DNA of 13,093 nt, taken from contig DLLG01000002.1 of NCBI GenBank assembly GCA_002479075.1, positions 1 through 13,093 of the forward strand, given 5' to 3'. This document shows, in pieces, positions 7,498 through 13,093 of this stretch (its first letter is position 1; each line of letters opens with the position of its first letter). The position numbers and the translations under genes are program-made. The notes beneath the pieces were generated by a model. That model did no database searches. It was not told where the DNA came from and saw only the letters and a list, made by a program, of their open reading frames with translations. This DNA comes from Clostridiales bacterium UBA7568 (GTDB lineage Bacteria > Bacillota > Clostridia > Oscillospirales > CAG-272).

Positions 7498-8267
7498 TTT
7501 ATAATAAGCTCCGTTCTCTCGCCCGGTGCGGCAACGGCAAGCGAAAGATCGGGAATGTCCGATACCGCAGAGCGGACAGTGTCCAGCGCCAGAGCGGGAG
7601 TATTGTTTTCTTTTGAAAGATGACCGAGCAAAAAGCTCTTTGTTCCGCTTTCCGCAAGGCTATGTATAAGCTCGCCCGCTGCGACGTTTGAAAGATGCCC
7701 TTCATCCGATCGGATGCGCTCCTTGAGATAAAAAGGGTAGGGGCCAAGCGCAAGCATAGAAGGGTCATAGTTCGCTTCGATCACAGACGCATCGCAACCG
7801 GAAAGCGCGTCACGGACGGTCGGCAGGATACAGCCCATATCGGTTGCAAAGCCGATCTTTTTTCCCTCTGTTTCAATTACATAGCCGACGGAGGCGACGC
7901 TGTCGTGCGGGGTTTCAAACGCCGAAACCGAAATATCTCCTATGCGAACGGAAAACTCGCCGCGATAAAGATAAAGCTCCTTCAGAAGATAAGAGGCGGG
8001 GTCGGAGATGAGCGCCCTTGCGGATTTTTCCTGCATATGAACGGGGATATGATGATATTTTGAGATCGTTTCAAGCCCCTTTGTATGGTCGCTGTGTTCG
8101 TGCGTGACAAATATCGCGTTTATGTCCGAAAGGGAAAAGCCCAGCTCCTGCAAGGCTTTTTCGGCACAGCGCGCGCTGACGCCGCAATCTATGAGAATTT
8201 TCGTGTTTTCCGTTCCGAAAAAGAAACAGTTGCCGGTTGACCCTGAAAAAAGTGTGTACGCTTTCAA
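7494..8267 (-). CDS. yycJ: YycJ/WalJ-type metallo-beta-lactamase-fold hydrolase
   Basis: A cytoplasmic metallo-hydrolase of the YycJ group, related to RNase J/Z-type nucleases. In Bacillus and streptococci it belongs to the walRK operon and has been linked to coordination of cell wall and DNA processes. The 257 residues begin with FSGSTGNCFFFG and ILIDCGVS, followed by the metal-binding THEHSDH (55-61). Later come ETPHDS (118-123), ATDMG (141-145), EANYDPSML (164-172), GHLSN (190-194) and GHLSKENNTP (215-224), all in family order. The start codon is TTG at 8267, overlapping the upstream stop (TTGA) with AAAGGA about 9 nt before it. No walR or walK is nearby. The family call is firm; the exact substrate is not known to me. 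Confidence 0.88.
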   Translation of the reverse strand: MKAYTLFSGSTGNCFFFGTENTKILIDCGVSARCAEKALQELGFSLSDINAIFVTHEHSDHTKGLETISKYHHIPVHMQEKSARALISDPASYLLKELYLYRGEFSVRIGDISVSAFETPHDSVASVGYVIETEGKKIGFATDMGCILPTVRDALSGCDASVIEANYDPSMLALGPYPFYLKERIRSDEGHLSNVAAGELIHSLAESGTKSFLLGHLSKENNTPALALDTVRSAVSDIPDLSLAVAAPGERTELIIK

Positions 8268-8713
8268 GACGAAAATCCTTTCTTTATCGCCTCAAACCAC
8301 CAGGAGGCAAGCTCGCAGAATATCGGAACGATGAGCGCGATTATTATCAGCGCAAGAATTCTGACGGCTTTTTTGCGTTTCGGAACGCTTTCAAGGAATT
8401 TTGTCTTTCTTTCGGGCGACCATTCGTCCGGAAGGTCTGCTTCCGTCGGTGTTTCGCCGCGGCGCATACCGGCATTTACTATAACCATTGCGCCGAGAAG
8501 GATTGCCGCAACAATCGTATATCCCTCTATGACGGGGATGTATATTTGCTCCCCTGCTTTTTCCGAAAGGATTACGGAGAGCTCCGTCAACCCGAAATAT
8601 ATAATCACCGACAGAACGGACGCCAGAATAACCGCAACGAGCAATTTCACATTCAGCGGCTTTTTCGGCGACGTTTCTGTCACAGCTTCGATTTTCTTCT
8701 TTTTCTTTGCCAT
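8264..8713 (-). CDS. Three-helix membrane protein of unknown function
   Basis: A 149-residue protein starting with a lysine cluster (MAKKKKK), which favours a cytoplasmic N-terminus. Hydrophobic segments lie at about 22-44, 60-82 and 117-140. A charged loop (83-116, with DEWSPERK and PKRKK) separates the last two, and a short tail with WWFEAIKKG ends the chain. I recognise no catalytic motif. I chose the ATG at 8713 because AAGGTGA stands just upstream; a longer frame runs back into galK without a good ribosome binding site. The ATG overlaps the galK stop (TAATG), and its own stop overlaps the hydrolase start (TTGA), so it is firmly embedded in the operon and very likely expressed. Confidence 0.8.
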   Translation of the reverse strand: MAKKKKKIEAVTETSPKKPLNVKLLVAVILASVLSVIIYFGLTELSVILSEKAGEQIYIPVIEGYTIVAAILLGAMVIVNAGMRRGETPTEADLPDEWSPERKTKFLESVPKRKKAVRILALIIIALIVPIFCELASWWFEAIKKGFSS

Positions 8714-9972
8714 TATATCACCTTCACCGCGCCCACAGGACGGACCATCAGCTTTGTGGCAGAGCCTTTCCCGAAGGCACATTCCGTCGCGCGGATAAAT
8801 TCGTTTTCTTTATTTTTCGGGACAAAGACCTGCGCCGTCCCCGCAAAGCCTCCGCCGTGAACACGGCAGGCTCCGTCGCCATCCATAATGCTTTCCGCTA
8901 TTGCACACGCAAGCCCGATACCCTGCTCGGAGGGAGCTTTTGTCGAATAATAATTCTGGAGAAGCGAAGCGGACGAACGCCCCGACTCGTTTATTACGGA
9001 GAGAAAGCCCTTTATATCGCCTTCCGCAATGTATTTTGATATGCGGCAGACTCTCTCGTTTTCGGAGATGAAATGCAGCGCGCGGAGAATTGCTCTGTCG
9101 CCGACGGTCTCCCGGAGCTCTCTTGCGTTTGAAACAATGTCGGTTTTTGTCAGCCCGCAGAGAACATCTTTTCCGAAAAAGCGAGCAACCGCCTTCATTT
9201 CCGCGGGAACAGAGGCGTAATCGTCGTTGAGGTCGGCGTGGCTGCCGCCGGTATTGACGATATAAAGCGAATACCCGAATTTTTCCGGAGAAAACTCAAT
9301 TCTTTCCGTTACGGGGCTTTTCGGGTCCGCAAAGTCTATATGAACAAAGCCTCCCGCGGCGCAGGCGATCTGGTCCATAAGCCCGCAGGGCTTGCCGAAA
9401 AATCTGTTCTCGGCATACTGGGAAATCATCGAAATTTTCGTAAAATCGTATTTTCCGCCGTTGTAAAGATGATTTTCGATAGTGCCGATCATATCTTCAA
9501 ACGCCGCAGAGGAAGAAAGTCCGCTGCCCTTGAGAATTTTTGAGGTTGTATATGCGCAGAAGGCGCCTGCTTTGCCGCCCTCTTTTATGATACCGTCGCA
9601 GACGCCGCGAATGAGCGCGGAGGAGCGGAATTTCTCGCTTTCAACAGGCTCGAGAGAGAAAATATCAACCTTGTCCTCGTCAAACCCCTCGCTTTTTACT
9701 CTGACAACCGTTCCCTCTGTCTTTTTCGCAACGGCGATAATGTCAAGATCTATTGAAGCCGCAACGACCTGCCCGTGATTATGGTCGGTATGGTTGCCGC
9801 ATATTTCGCTTCTTCCCGCAACGGAAAAGACGGAAAAATCGTCCGTCTCGCCATAAACGGAAAAGAAACTTTCAACGGCGCCCGTATATCTTTCGACAGC
9901 CGCCTCCGTATCCGAATACATTCCCGAAATGGCAGGGAGCAGCTTTTCTCTGAATTTATTTTTGTCAAACAT
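8713..9972 (-). CDS. galK: Galactokinase-family GHMP sugar kinase
   Basis: A predicted ATP-dependent sugar 1-kinase, most likely for galactose (Leloir pathway). The 419 residues hold the three GHMP motifs: the substrate signature GRSEICGNHTDHNHG (53-67), the phosphate loop KGSGLSSSAAFE (148-159) and GACRVHGGGFAGTAQVF (367-383). GLMDQ (198-202) supplies the likely catalytic aspartate. The signature differs from the classical GRVNLIGEHTDYN, with Cys-Gly-Asn before HTD, which in my memory marks a divergent Firmicutes branch, so another sugar is possible. I chose the ATG at 9972, with CGGAGA upstream and a promoter ending about 40 bp before it; the earlier in-frame ATG at 10038 overlaps that promoter. 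No galT, galE or sugar transporter is nearby. It is the first gene of the operon that goes on to rsmG. Confidence 0.8.
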   Translation of the reverse strand: MFDKNKFREKLLPAISGMYSDTEAAVERYTGAVESFFSVYGETDDFSVFSVAGRSEICGNHTDHNHGQVVAASIDLDIIAVAKKTEGTVVRVKSEGFDEDKVDIFSLEPVESEKFRSSALIRGVCDGIIKEGGKAGAFCAYTTSKILKGSGLSSSAAFEDMIGTIENHLYNGGKYDFTKISMISQYAENRFFGKPCGLMDQIACAAGGFVHIDFADPKSPVTERIEFSPEKFGYSLYIVNTGGSHADLNDDYASVPAEMKAVARFFGKDVLCGLTKTDIVSNARELRETVGDRAILRALHFISENERVCRISKYIAEGDIKGFLSVINESGRSSASLLQNYYSTKAPSEQGIGLACAIAESIMDGDGACRVHGGGFAGTAQVFVPKNKENEFIRATECAFGKGSATKLMVRPVGAVKVI

Positions 9973-10009
9973 ATGAAAATCTCCGTGTTTTTCTTGTGTT
10001 TCTGCTGAT

Positions 10010-10038
10010 ATTATAACACCCGAAGAAAGAACTTTCAA
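10010..10038 (-). promoter_or_regulatory. Sigma-A promoter of the galK-to-rsmG operon
   Basis: On the minus strand, TTGAAA (10033-10038) and TATAAT (10010-10015) are 17 bp apart. The expected start near 10003 gives a leader of about 30 nt to the ATG at 9972. Its -35 box touches one arm of the inverted repeat at 10038-10079. Confidence 0.82.
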
Positions 10039-10079
10039 TTATTTTTCGCAAAAACCTCTTTACTTCCGTGAAAAATAAT
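10038..10079. promoter_or_regulatory. Inverted repeat between divergent promoters, candidate regulator operator
   Basis: ATTATTTTTC (10038-10047) and GAAAAATAAT (10070-10079) are perfect 10 bp inverted arms whose centres lie 32 bp apart, about three helical turns. One arm abuts the -35 of the galK operon; the other lies in the spacer of the regulator's own promoter. A-T-rich paired sites on one DNA face suit Lrp/AsnC proteins, so autoregulation and control of the galK operon are plausible. This is an inference from position and symmetry only. Confidence 0.45.
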
Positions 10080-10087
10080 GTTAAAAT
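10059..10087 (+). promoter_or_regulatory. Sigma-A promoter of the Lrp/AsnC-type regulator
   Basis: TTTACT (10059-10064) and TAAAAT (10082-10087) are 17 bp apart, giving a start near 10094 and a leader of about 39 nt. It is divergent from the galK promoter. Confidence 0.7.
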
Positions 10088-10132
10088 CAATTGTAGCGCA
10101 AAAATATGCGATATATGTTATGGAGGAACGAA

Positions 10133-10606
10133 ATGCTTGACAGTGTTGATAAAAAGATACTTGCGTGCCTGAGCGAAAATTCAAGAATGAATTCGTCTGC
10201 AATCGGCGCGAAGGTGAATATGTCGGTATCGGCGGTTATAGAAAGAATAAAACGCCTTGAATCGACGGGAATCATAAAAAGCTATACCGTCATAATCGAT
10301 CCCGCCAAGATCGGCAGGGATCTGCTTGCGTTTATCGACGTCAGCACAGATTATCTCCCCGGCGTCAGCGCGACGGGCGCAATGGACGAATTCGCCGCAA
10401 CTCATCCGGAGGTTATGGAGTGTCACGTTGTTACAGGCAACAGCGACTTTCTCCTGAAAGTCTGCACGGACACGACAAAATCCCTCGAAAAGCTCCTCGA
10501 TGACCTGAAGCGGGTCAAGGGCGTTTCTTCGACGAGAACGTCGATTGTAATGTCCAGCGTCAAAAACCGCGTCTCCCCGGTTGACCCCGGAGACGAAAAG
10601 CTCTGA
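10133..10606 (+). CDS. Lrp/AsnC-family transcriptional regulator
   Basis: A small DNA-binding regulator, typically an octamer or dimer array that responds to an amino acid or related metabolite. The 157 residues show the family layout. An N-terminal winged helix-turn-helix begins LDSVDKKILACLSENSR (2-18), continues through SAIGAKVNMSVSAVIERIKRLE (22-43), and is followed by GIIKSYTVIIDPAKIG (46-61). A C-terminal RAM ligand domain (about 63-145) contains the HPEVMECHVVTGNSDFLLKV stretch (91-110). I chose the ATG at 10133 because GGAGG lies 6 nt upstream and the protein then starts in family fashion with MLDSVDKKIL. It diverges from galK across 160 bp with a shared inverted repeat, so galK and itself are likely targets. 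The ligand cannot be read from the sequence. Confidence 0.92.
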   Translation: MLDSVDKKILACLSENSRMNSSAIGAKVNMSVSAVIERIKRLESTGIIKSYTVIIDPAKIGRDLLAFIDVSTDYLPGVSATGAMDEFAATHPEVMECHVVTGNSDFLLKVCTDTTKSLEKLLDDLKRVKGVSSTRTSIVMSSVKNRVSPVDPGDEKL

Positions 10607-10611
10607 AACAC

Positions 10612-10639
10612 AAAATCCGCCCTTTCGGGCGGATTTTTT
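10612..10639 (+). terminator. Intrinsic terminator of the Lrp/AsnC-type gene
   Basis: ATCCGCCC and GGGCGGAT form an 8 bp stem around a TTTC loop, extended by flanking A and T pairs and followed by a run of six T. It begins 5 nt after the stop codon. Confidence 0.92.
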
Positions 10640-10690
10640 GAGTGAAGAGTGAAGAGAAGAGGTGCGCTCCGCACGGAGTTGTTACGGTTT
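10640..10690. other. Non-coding stretch with a short tandem repeat and a small hairpin
   Basis: After the terminator comes a purine-rich run with GTGAAGA repeated twice in tandem (about 10642-10656), then a small stem-loop GTGCG-CTC-CGCAC (10663-10675). No open frame with a ribosome binding site is present. This leads into the larger repeat at 10691 and is the first part of a 463 bp gap without genes. Confidence 0.6.
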
Positions 10691-10885
10691 GCGCAATTAT
10701 CAAAAATCTGCATTCATCCCCGATTACCAAAGCTTCTTTTGCCTGAATATCGATAAAGACAAGGGGTCGGGACGGGAAACCCGTCCCCTACATTGCAACG
10801 CCCGTATATGCAGGCAATAAAATATTTGCACAAAACAATTATCGAAGCTTCTTTTGCCTATTTTTCTTTTCAAAGAAAAGTACGG
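10691..10885. repeat. Modular dispersed intergenic repeat, copy A
   Basis: Two modules lie in tandem, each ending in AAGCTTCTTTTGCCT: module 1 (10691-10744) and module 2 (10745-10859). A terminal hairpin follows (10857-10885) that nearly matches the window's first 28 bases. Module 2 carries a perfect 8 bp stem GGGACGGG-AAA-CCCGTCCC (10769-10787). It also has the inverted ends AGGCAA (10812) and TTGCCT (10854). Both modules recur at 12822-13093. It encodes no protein and looks like a non-autonomous, MITE-like or REP-like element. Confidence 0.8.
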
Positions 10886-10931
10886 TAAATAAAAAAGGAA
10901 TAATTATATATATTTATTATGTGTAAATCGC

Positions 10932-10961
10932 TTGACAGAGGGGCGCATAATAATGTATAAT
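10932..10961 (+). promoter_or_regulatory. Sigma-A promoter of rny
   Basis: A consensus TTGACA (10932-10937) and TATAAT (10956-10961) are separated by 18 bp. A very A-T-rich stretch upstream (about 10890-10920) could act as an UP-like element. The start near 10968 would give a leader of about 100 nt. Confidence 0.85.
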
Positions 10962-10994
10962 AGTATCTGTATAGTGATAAAAATGCGATTTTAT

Positions 10995-11013
10995 GCCGGA
11001 CAGCCGGTCCGGC
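10995..11013 (+). promoter_or_regulatory. Hairpin in the rny mRNA leader
   Basis: GCCGGAC and GTCCGGC form a perfect 7 bp GC-rich stem with loop AGCCG in the middle of the leader. It is not followed by a T-tract, so it is not a standard terminator. It could stabilise the message or serve as a feedback site; this is not demonstrated. Confidence 0.5.
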
Positions 11014-11069
11014 TCGTTTATATTGCTTACATAAATTCAAAATTAACACTTAAAGGAGGTGCAAAGATT

Positions 11070-12620
11070 TTGGAATATCTCATAGCCGCAGGTATAGGCG
11101 TAGCAGTTGCAATAGTTGTTTGTCTGATAGTCGCTCTTGTGACGAATACCAAGAGAAAAAATGCTATTGCTATGATAAATTCGGCAAAGGACGAAGCGAA
11201 ACGGATCACCGAAGAAGCCGTAAAAGAAGCGGAAGCAAAGAAAAAAGAGATGATCGTCGAAGCGAAGGAAGACATTCTTCGTGCCAAGACCGAGGCGGAA
11301 CGCGAAAACAAAGAACGTCGCCAGGAAATAATCAGGCTTGAAAACAGAGCGCTTGCAAAAGAAGAAGCTCTTGAAAAGAAGATTGAAAACTACGAGCGTA
11401 AGGACGAGGCATTAAACAAAAAGACAAAAGAAATTGAAAAACTGAGAGAAAAAATCGAAGAAACCATCGCCGCTCAGACGGCAAAGCTCGAAGAAATATC
11501 GGGCTATACGGCAGAAACCGCGAAAGCGGAGCTCGTTGCAACCATAGAGGCTGAAGCAAAGAGAGACGCCGCCGTCAGACTGAACCAGATCGAAAGCGAT
11601 CTGCGCGAAGAAGCGGATACAAAGGCAAAGAACATCATTTCCCTTGCAATTCAGAGACTTTCTTCAGATCAGGTGTCGGAAACGACGGTATCCGTCGTCC
11701 CGCTTCCCAGCGACGAAATGAAGGGAAGAATCATCGGCAGAGAGGGAAGAAACATTCACAAGATCGAAACGCTGACAGGCTGCGACCTTATCATCGACGA
11801 TACCCCCGAAGCGATCACGCTTTCCTGCTTTGACCCGATAAGAAGGGAAATTGCAAGACTGACGCTTGAAAGACTCATTTCTGACGGACGAATTCATCCG
11901 GCACGCATTGAGGAAACCGTCGAAAAGGCGCGCAAGGAAATCGAAGCGTCAATCAAGGCGGCAGGCGAAAATGCTGCGCTTGAAACAAGAGTAAACGGTC
12001 TCTCTCCGGAGATTATCAAGCTCCTCGGCAGACTGAAATATCGCACAAGCTACGGTCAGAACGTGCTGACACATTCGATGGAAGTTGCTTATATTGCCGG
12101 AATTATGGCAAGCGAGATCGGAGCAGATCCCGTTCTTGCAAGACGCGCAGGATTGCTGCACGACATCGGCAAGGCGCTGACGCAGGAGGTTGAAGGTTCA
12201 CACGTTCAGCTCGGCGTTGAAATCGCACGTAAATTCAAGGAAAACAAAGACGTTATCCACGCAATCGAAGCTCACCACGGCGACGTTGAGCCGAGAACGG
12301 TCATCGCAGTACTTGTTTCTGCGGCAGACGCAGTTTCCGCGGCAAGACCCGGTGCAAGAAGAGAAGACCTCGATAGTTATATCAAGCGTCTTGAAAAGTT
12401 GGAAGAGATTGCAAACAGCTTCCCCGGCGTTGAAAAATCATACGCAGTTCAGGCGGGCAGAGAGGTCCGCATAATGGTCAAGCCCGAGCAGGTAAACGAC
12501 GATCAGATGATCGTTGTTGCAAGAGATATCGTAAAGAAGATCGAAGAAGAGCTGGAATATCCCGGTCAGATAAAGATCAACGTTATCAGAGAAAGCAGAG
12601 CGACAGACTACGCAAAATAA
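11070..12620 (+). CDS. rny: Ribonuclease Y, membrane-anchored endoribonuclease
   Basis: The main endoribonuclease starting mRNA decay in many Firmicutes, tethered to the inner face of the membrane. With the TTG start at 11070 the protein has 516 residues, the usual family size. It begins with a transmembrane helix (about 3-24). A long charged coiled coil follows (about 30-200), then the KH RNA-binding domain with GRIIGREGRNIHKIE (219-233). The HD catalytic domain has THSMEVA (334-340), LLHDIGKA (362-369) and AIEAHHGD (398-405). AAAGGAGG (11052-11059) lies 10 nt before the TTG. The frame stays open upstream through an ATG at 10953 inside the promoter, which cannot be the start. The gene has its own promoter and terminator. 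Confidence 0.96.
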   Translation: MEYLIAAGIGVAVAIVVCLIVALVTNTKRKNAIAMINSAKDEAKRITEEAVKEAEAKKKEMIVEAKEDILRAKTEAERENKERRQEIIRLENRALAKEEALEKKIENYERKDEALNKKTKEIEKLREKIEETIAAQTAKLEEISGYTAETAKAELVATIEAEAKRDAAVRLNQIESDLREEADTKAKNIISLAIQRLSSDQVSETTVSVVPLPSDEMKGRIIGREGRNIHKIETLTGCDLIIDDTPEAITLSCFDPIRREIARLTLERLISDGRIHPARIEETVEKARKEIEASIKAAGENAALETRVNGLSPEIIKLLGRLKYRTSYGQNVLTHSMEVAYIAGIMASEIGADPVLARRAGLLHDIGKALTQEVEGSHVQLGVEIARKFKENKDVIHAIEAHHGDVEPRTVIAVLVSAADAVSAARPGARREDLDSYIKRLEKLEEIANSFPGVEKSYAVQAGREVRIMVKPEQVNDDQMIVVARDIVKKIEEELEYPGQIKINVIRESRATDYAK

Positions 12621-12700
12621 TCACCGCAAAAGCGGATAATATATATTTTCATATAGAGCAACTGATGAAAATTATCGGCAAAACCGAATATATAAACCGC
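12621..12700. other. A-T-rich spacer after rny
   Basis: It contains weak short hairpins (CCGC-AAAA-GCGG at about 12624, TCGG-CAAAA-CCGA at 12675-12687) and no open frame of note. It is the start of a 473 bp stretch without genes that ends at the window edge. Confidence 0.5.
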
Positions 12701-12736
12701 AAATTCCGCCTGATGAGCAATCGGGCGGAATTTTTT
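12701..12736 (+). terminator. Strong intrinsic terminator of rny
   Basis: AAATTCCGCC pairs with GGCGGAATTT. The stem continues through a T-G wobble and GAT/ATC to a GAGCA loop, about 14 pairs in all. A run of six T overlaps the descending arm. Confidence 0.9.
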
Positions 12737-12760
12737 CTTCCTTATATATTATATATGGGC

Positions 12761-12804
12761 TGCGAAGCCTGCAAGGGGGCTTCGCACGCTTGCAAATTTC
12801 CCCC
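12761..12804. repeat. Fold-back sequence with two mutually exclusive stems
   Basis: TGCGAAGCC (12761-12769) pairs perfectly with GGCTTCGCA (12778-12786). Alternatively TGCAAG (12770-12775) can pair with CTTGCA (12789-12794), and GGGGG (12775-12779) with CCCCC (12800-12804). No protein is encoded. It lies at the border of repeat copy B and may belong to it. Confidence 0.6.
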
Positions 12805-12821
12805 AAAGTGAGAGGCTGAAA

Positions 12822-13093
12822 AGGAACGCACAACAAGTTATTGAAGTTTCTTTTGCCTTTTATATCGATAAAGCCGGTGGGCCGGGAGGGATTTGCAAAT
12901 GCGCAAGCGTTTGCAGGCGTCGCCGAGACGGGAGGGAAAACCCGTCCCCTACAATATAACCCTCATTTATGAAGGCAATAAAACATCTTCACAAACAAAT
13001 AACCGAAGCTTCTTTTGCCTTTTTGCAAGCCCTGTCTGCGCAGTTATCAAAGAATCTGCATATCATCTCCGATAACTAAAGTTTCTTTTGCCT
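12822..13093. repeat. Modular dispersed intergenic repeat, copy B (cut by window end)
   Basis: Three module ends with the (A)AGYTTCTTTTGCCT tail finish at 12858, 13020 and 13093. The module 12859-13020 matches module 2 of copy A, including ATATCGATAAAG, the GACGGG/CCCGTC stem (12927-12946), CCCGTCCCCTACA, and AGGCAA/TTGCCT ends. It carries about 50 extra bases with a 9 bp stem and GCAA loop (12894-12915). The module 13038-13093 matches module 1 of copy A and has a GTTATC/GATAAC inverted pair. The order of modules differs from copy A. Confidence 0.8.

Noticed and set aside
10932..11069. Longer N-terminus for RNase Y using ATG codons upstream of 11070
   Set aside because: The extra frame starts in the promoter itself, and the strong AAAGGAGG at 11052 together with the family's usual N-terminal helix point to the TTG at 11070.
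12893..13075. 60-codon plus-strand frame in repeat copy B
   Set aside because: It lies entirely within repeat modules and stem-loops, has no ribosome binding site, and has no counterpart frame in copy A.
10691..13093. CRISPR-like array suggested by five copies of the AAGCTTCTTTTGCCT tail
   Set aside because: Spacing is irregular (72 to about 2000 bp), rny lies in the middle, the modules themselves are related, and no cas genes are present.

Overview
The window looks like a chromosomal contig from a Gram-positive member of the Clostridia, most likely an Oscillospirales/Ruminococcaceae-type gut bacterium. The evidence is strong GGAGG-type ribosome binding sites, near-consensus sigma-A promoters, RNase Y, a YycJ-type metallo-hydrolase, a Bacillus-type parABS locus, and intergenic hairpin repeats of a kind I associate with Oscillospiraceae genomes. 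The taxonomic call is an inference from gene content; no rRNA gene is present.

Layout. Ten genes lie on the minus strand, so they read from right to left. The first transcription unit starts at a clear promoter near 10010-10038. It runs through a galactokinase-family gene, a three-helix membrane protein, yycJ-like, rlmH, mnmG and rsmG. Stops and starts overlap or nearly touch (TAATG, TTGA, ATGA, a 12 nt gap, ATGA). A hairpin at 4279-4314 may end it. Next comes a small ParB/Noc-like gene without a DNA-binding domain, then two palindromic parS sites (3604-3619 and 3644-3659). A near-perfect promoter (3473-3501) follows, then parA, parB, serS and a two-helix membrane protein, whose stop codon touches a perfect hairpin at the window edge. 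The series mnmG, rsmG, noc-like, parA, parB matches the replication-origin-proximal cluster of Firmicutes, although mnmE, jag and rnpA are not in the window.

Two genes lie on the plus strand. An Lrp/AsnC-type regulator (10133-10606) diverges from the galactokinase operon across a 160 bp control region. A 10 bp inverted repeat there sits between the two promoters and may be its operator. It ends in a strong intrinsic terminator. The RNase Y gene (11070-12620) has its own promoter, a roughly 100 nt leader with a hairpin, a TTG start and a strong terminator.

The two large non-coding stretches (10607-11069 and 12621-13093) hold modular repeats. Their modules end in a shared AAGCTTCTTTTGCCT-like tail and carry stem-loops. 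The left edge of the window (1-28) is the terminal hairpin of the same repeat family, so both edges lie inside this repeat.

The most unusual point is the ParB/Noc-like protein next to the parS pair. It keeps a degenerate ParB N-terminal fold and what looks like the C-terminal module of clostridial Noc-like proteins, but lacks the helix-turn-helix and the usual CTP-binding motifs. The rest is mainly housekeeping: tRNA and rRNA modification, chromosome partitioning, seryl-tRNA synthesis and RNA turnover.
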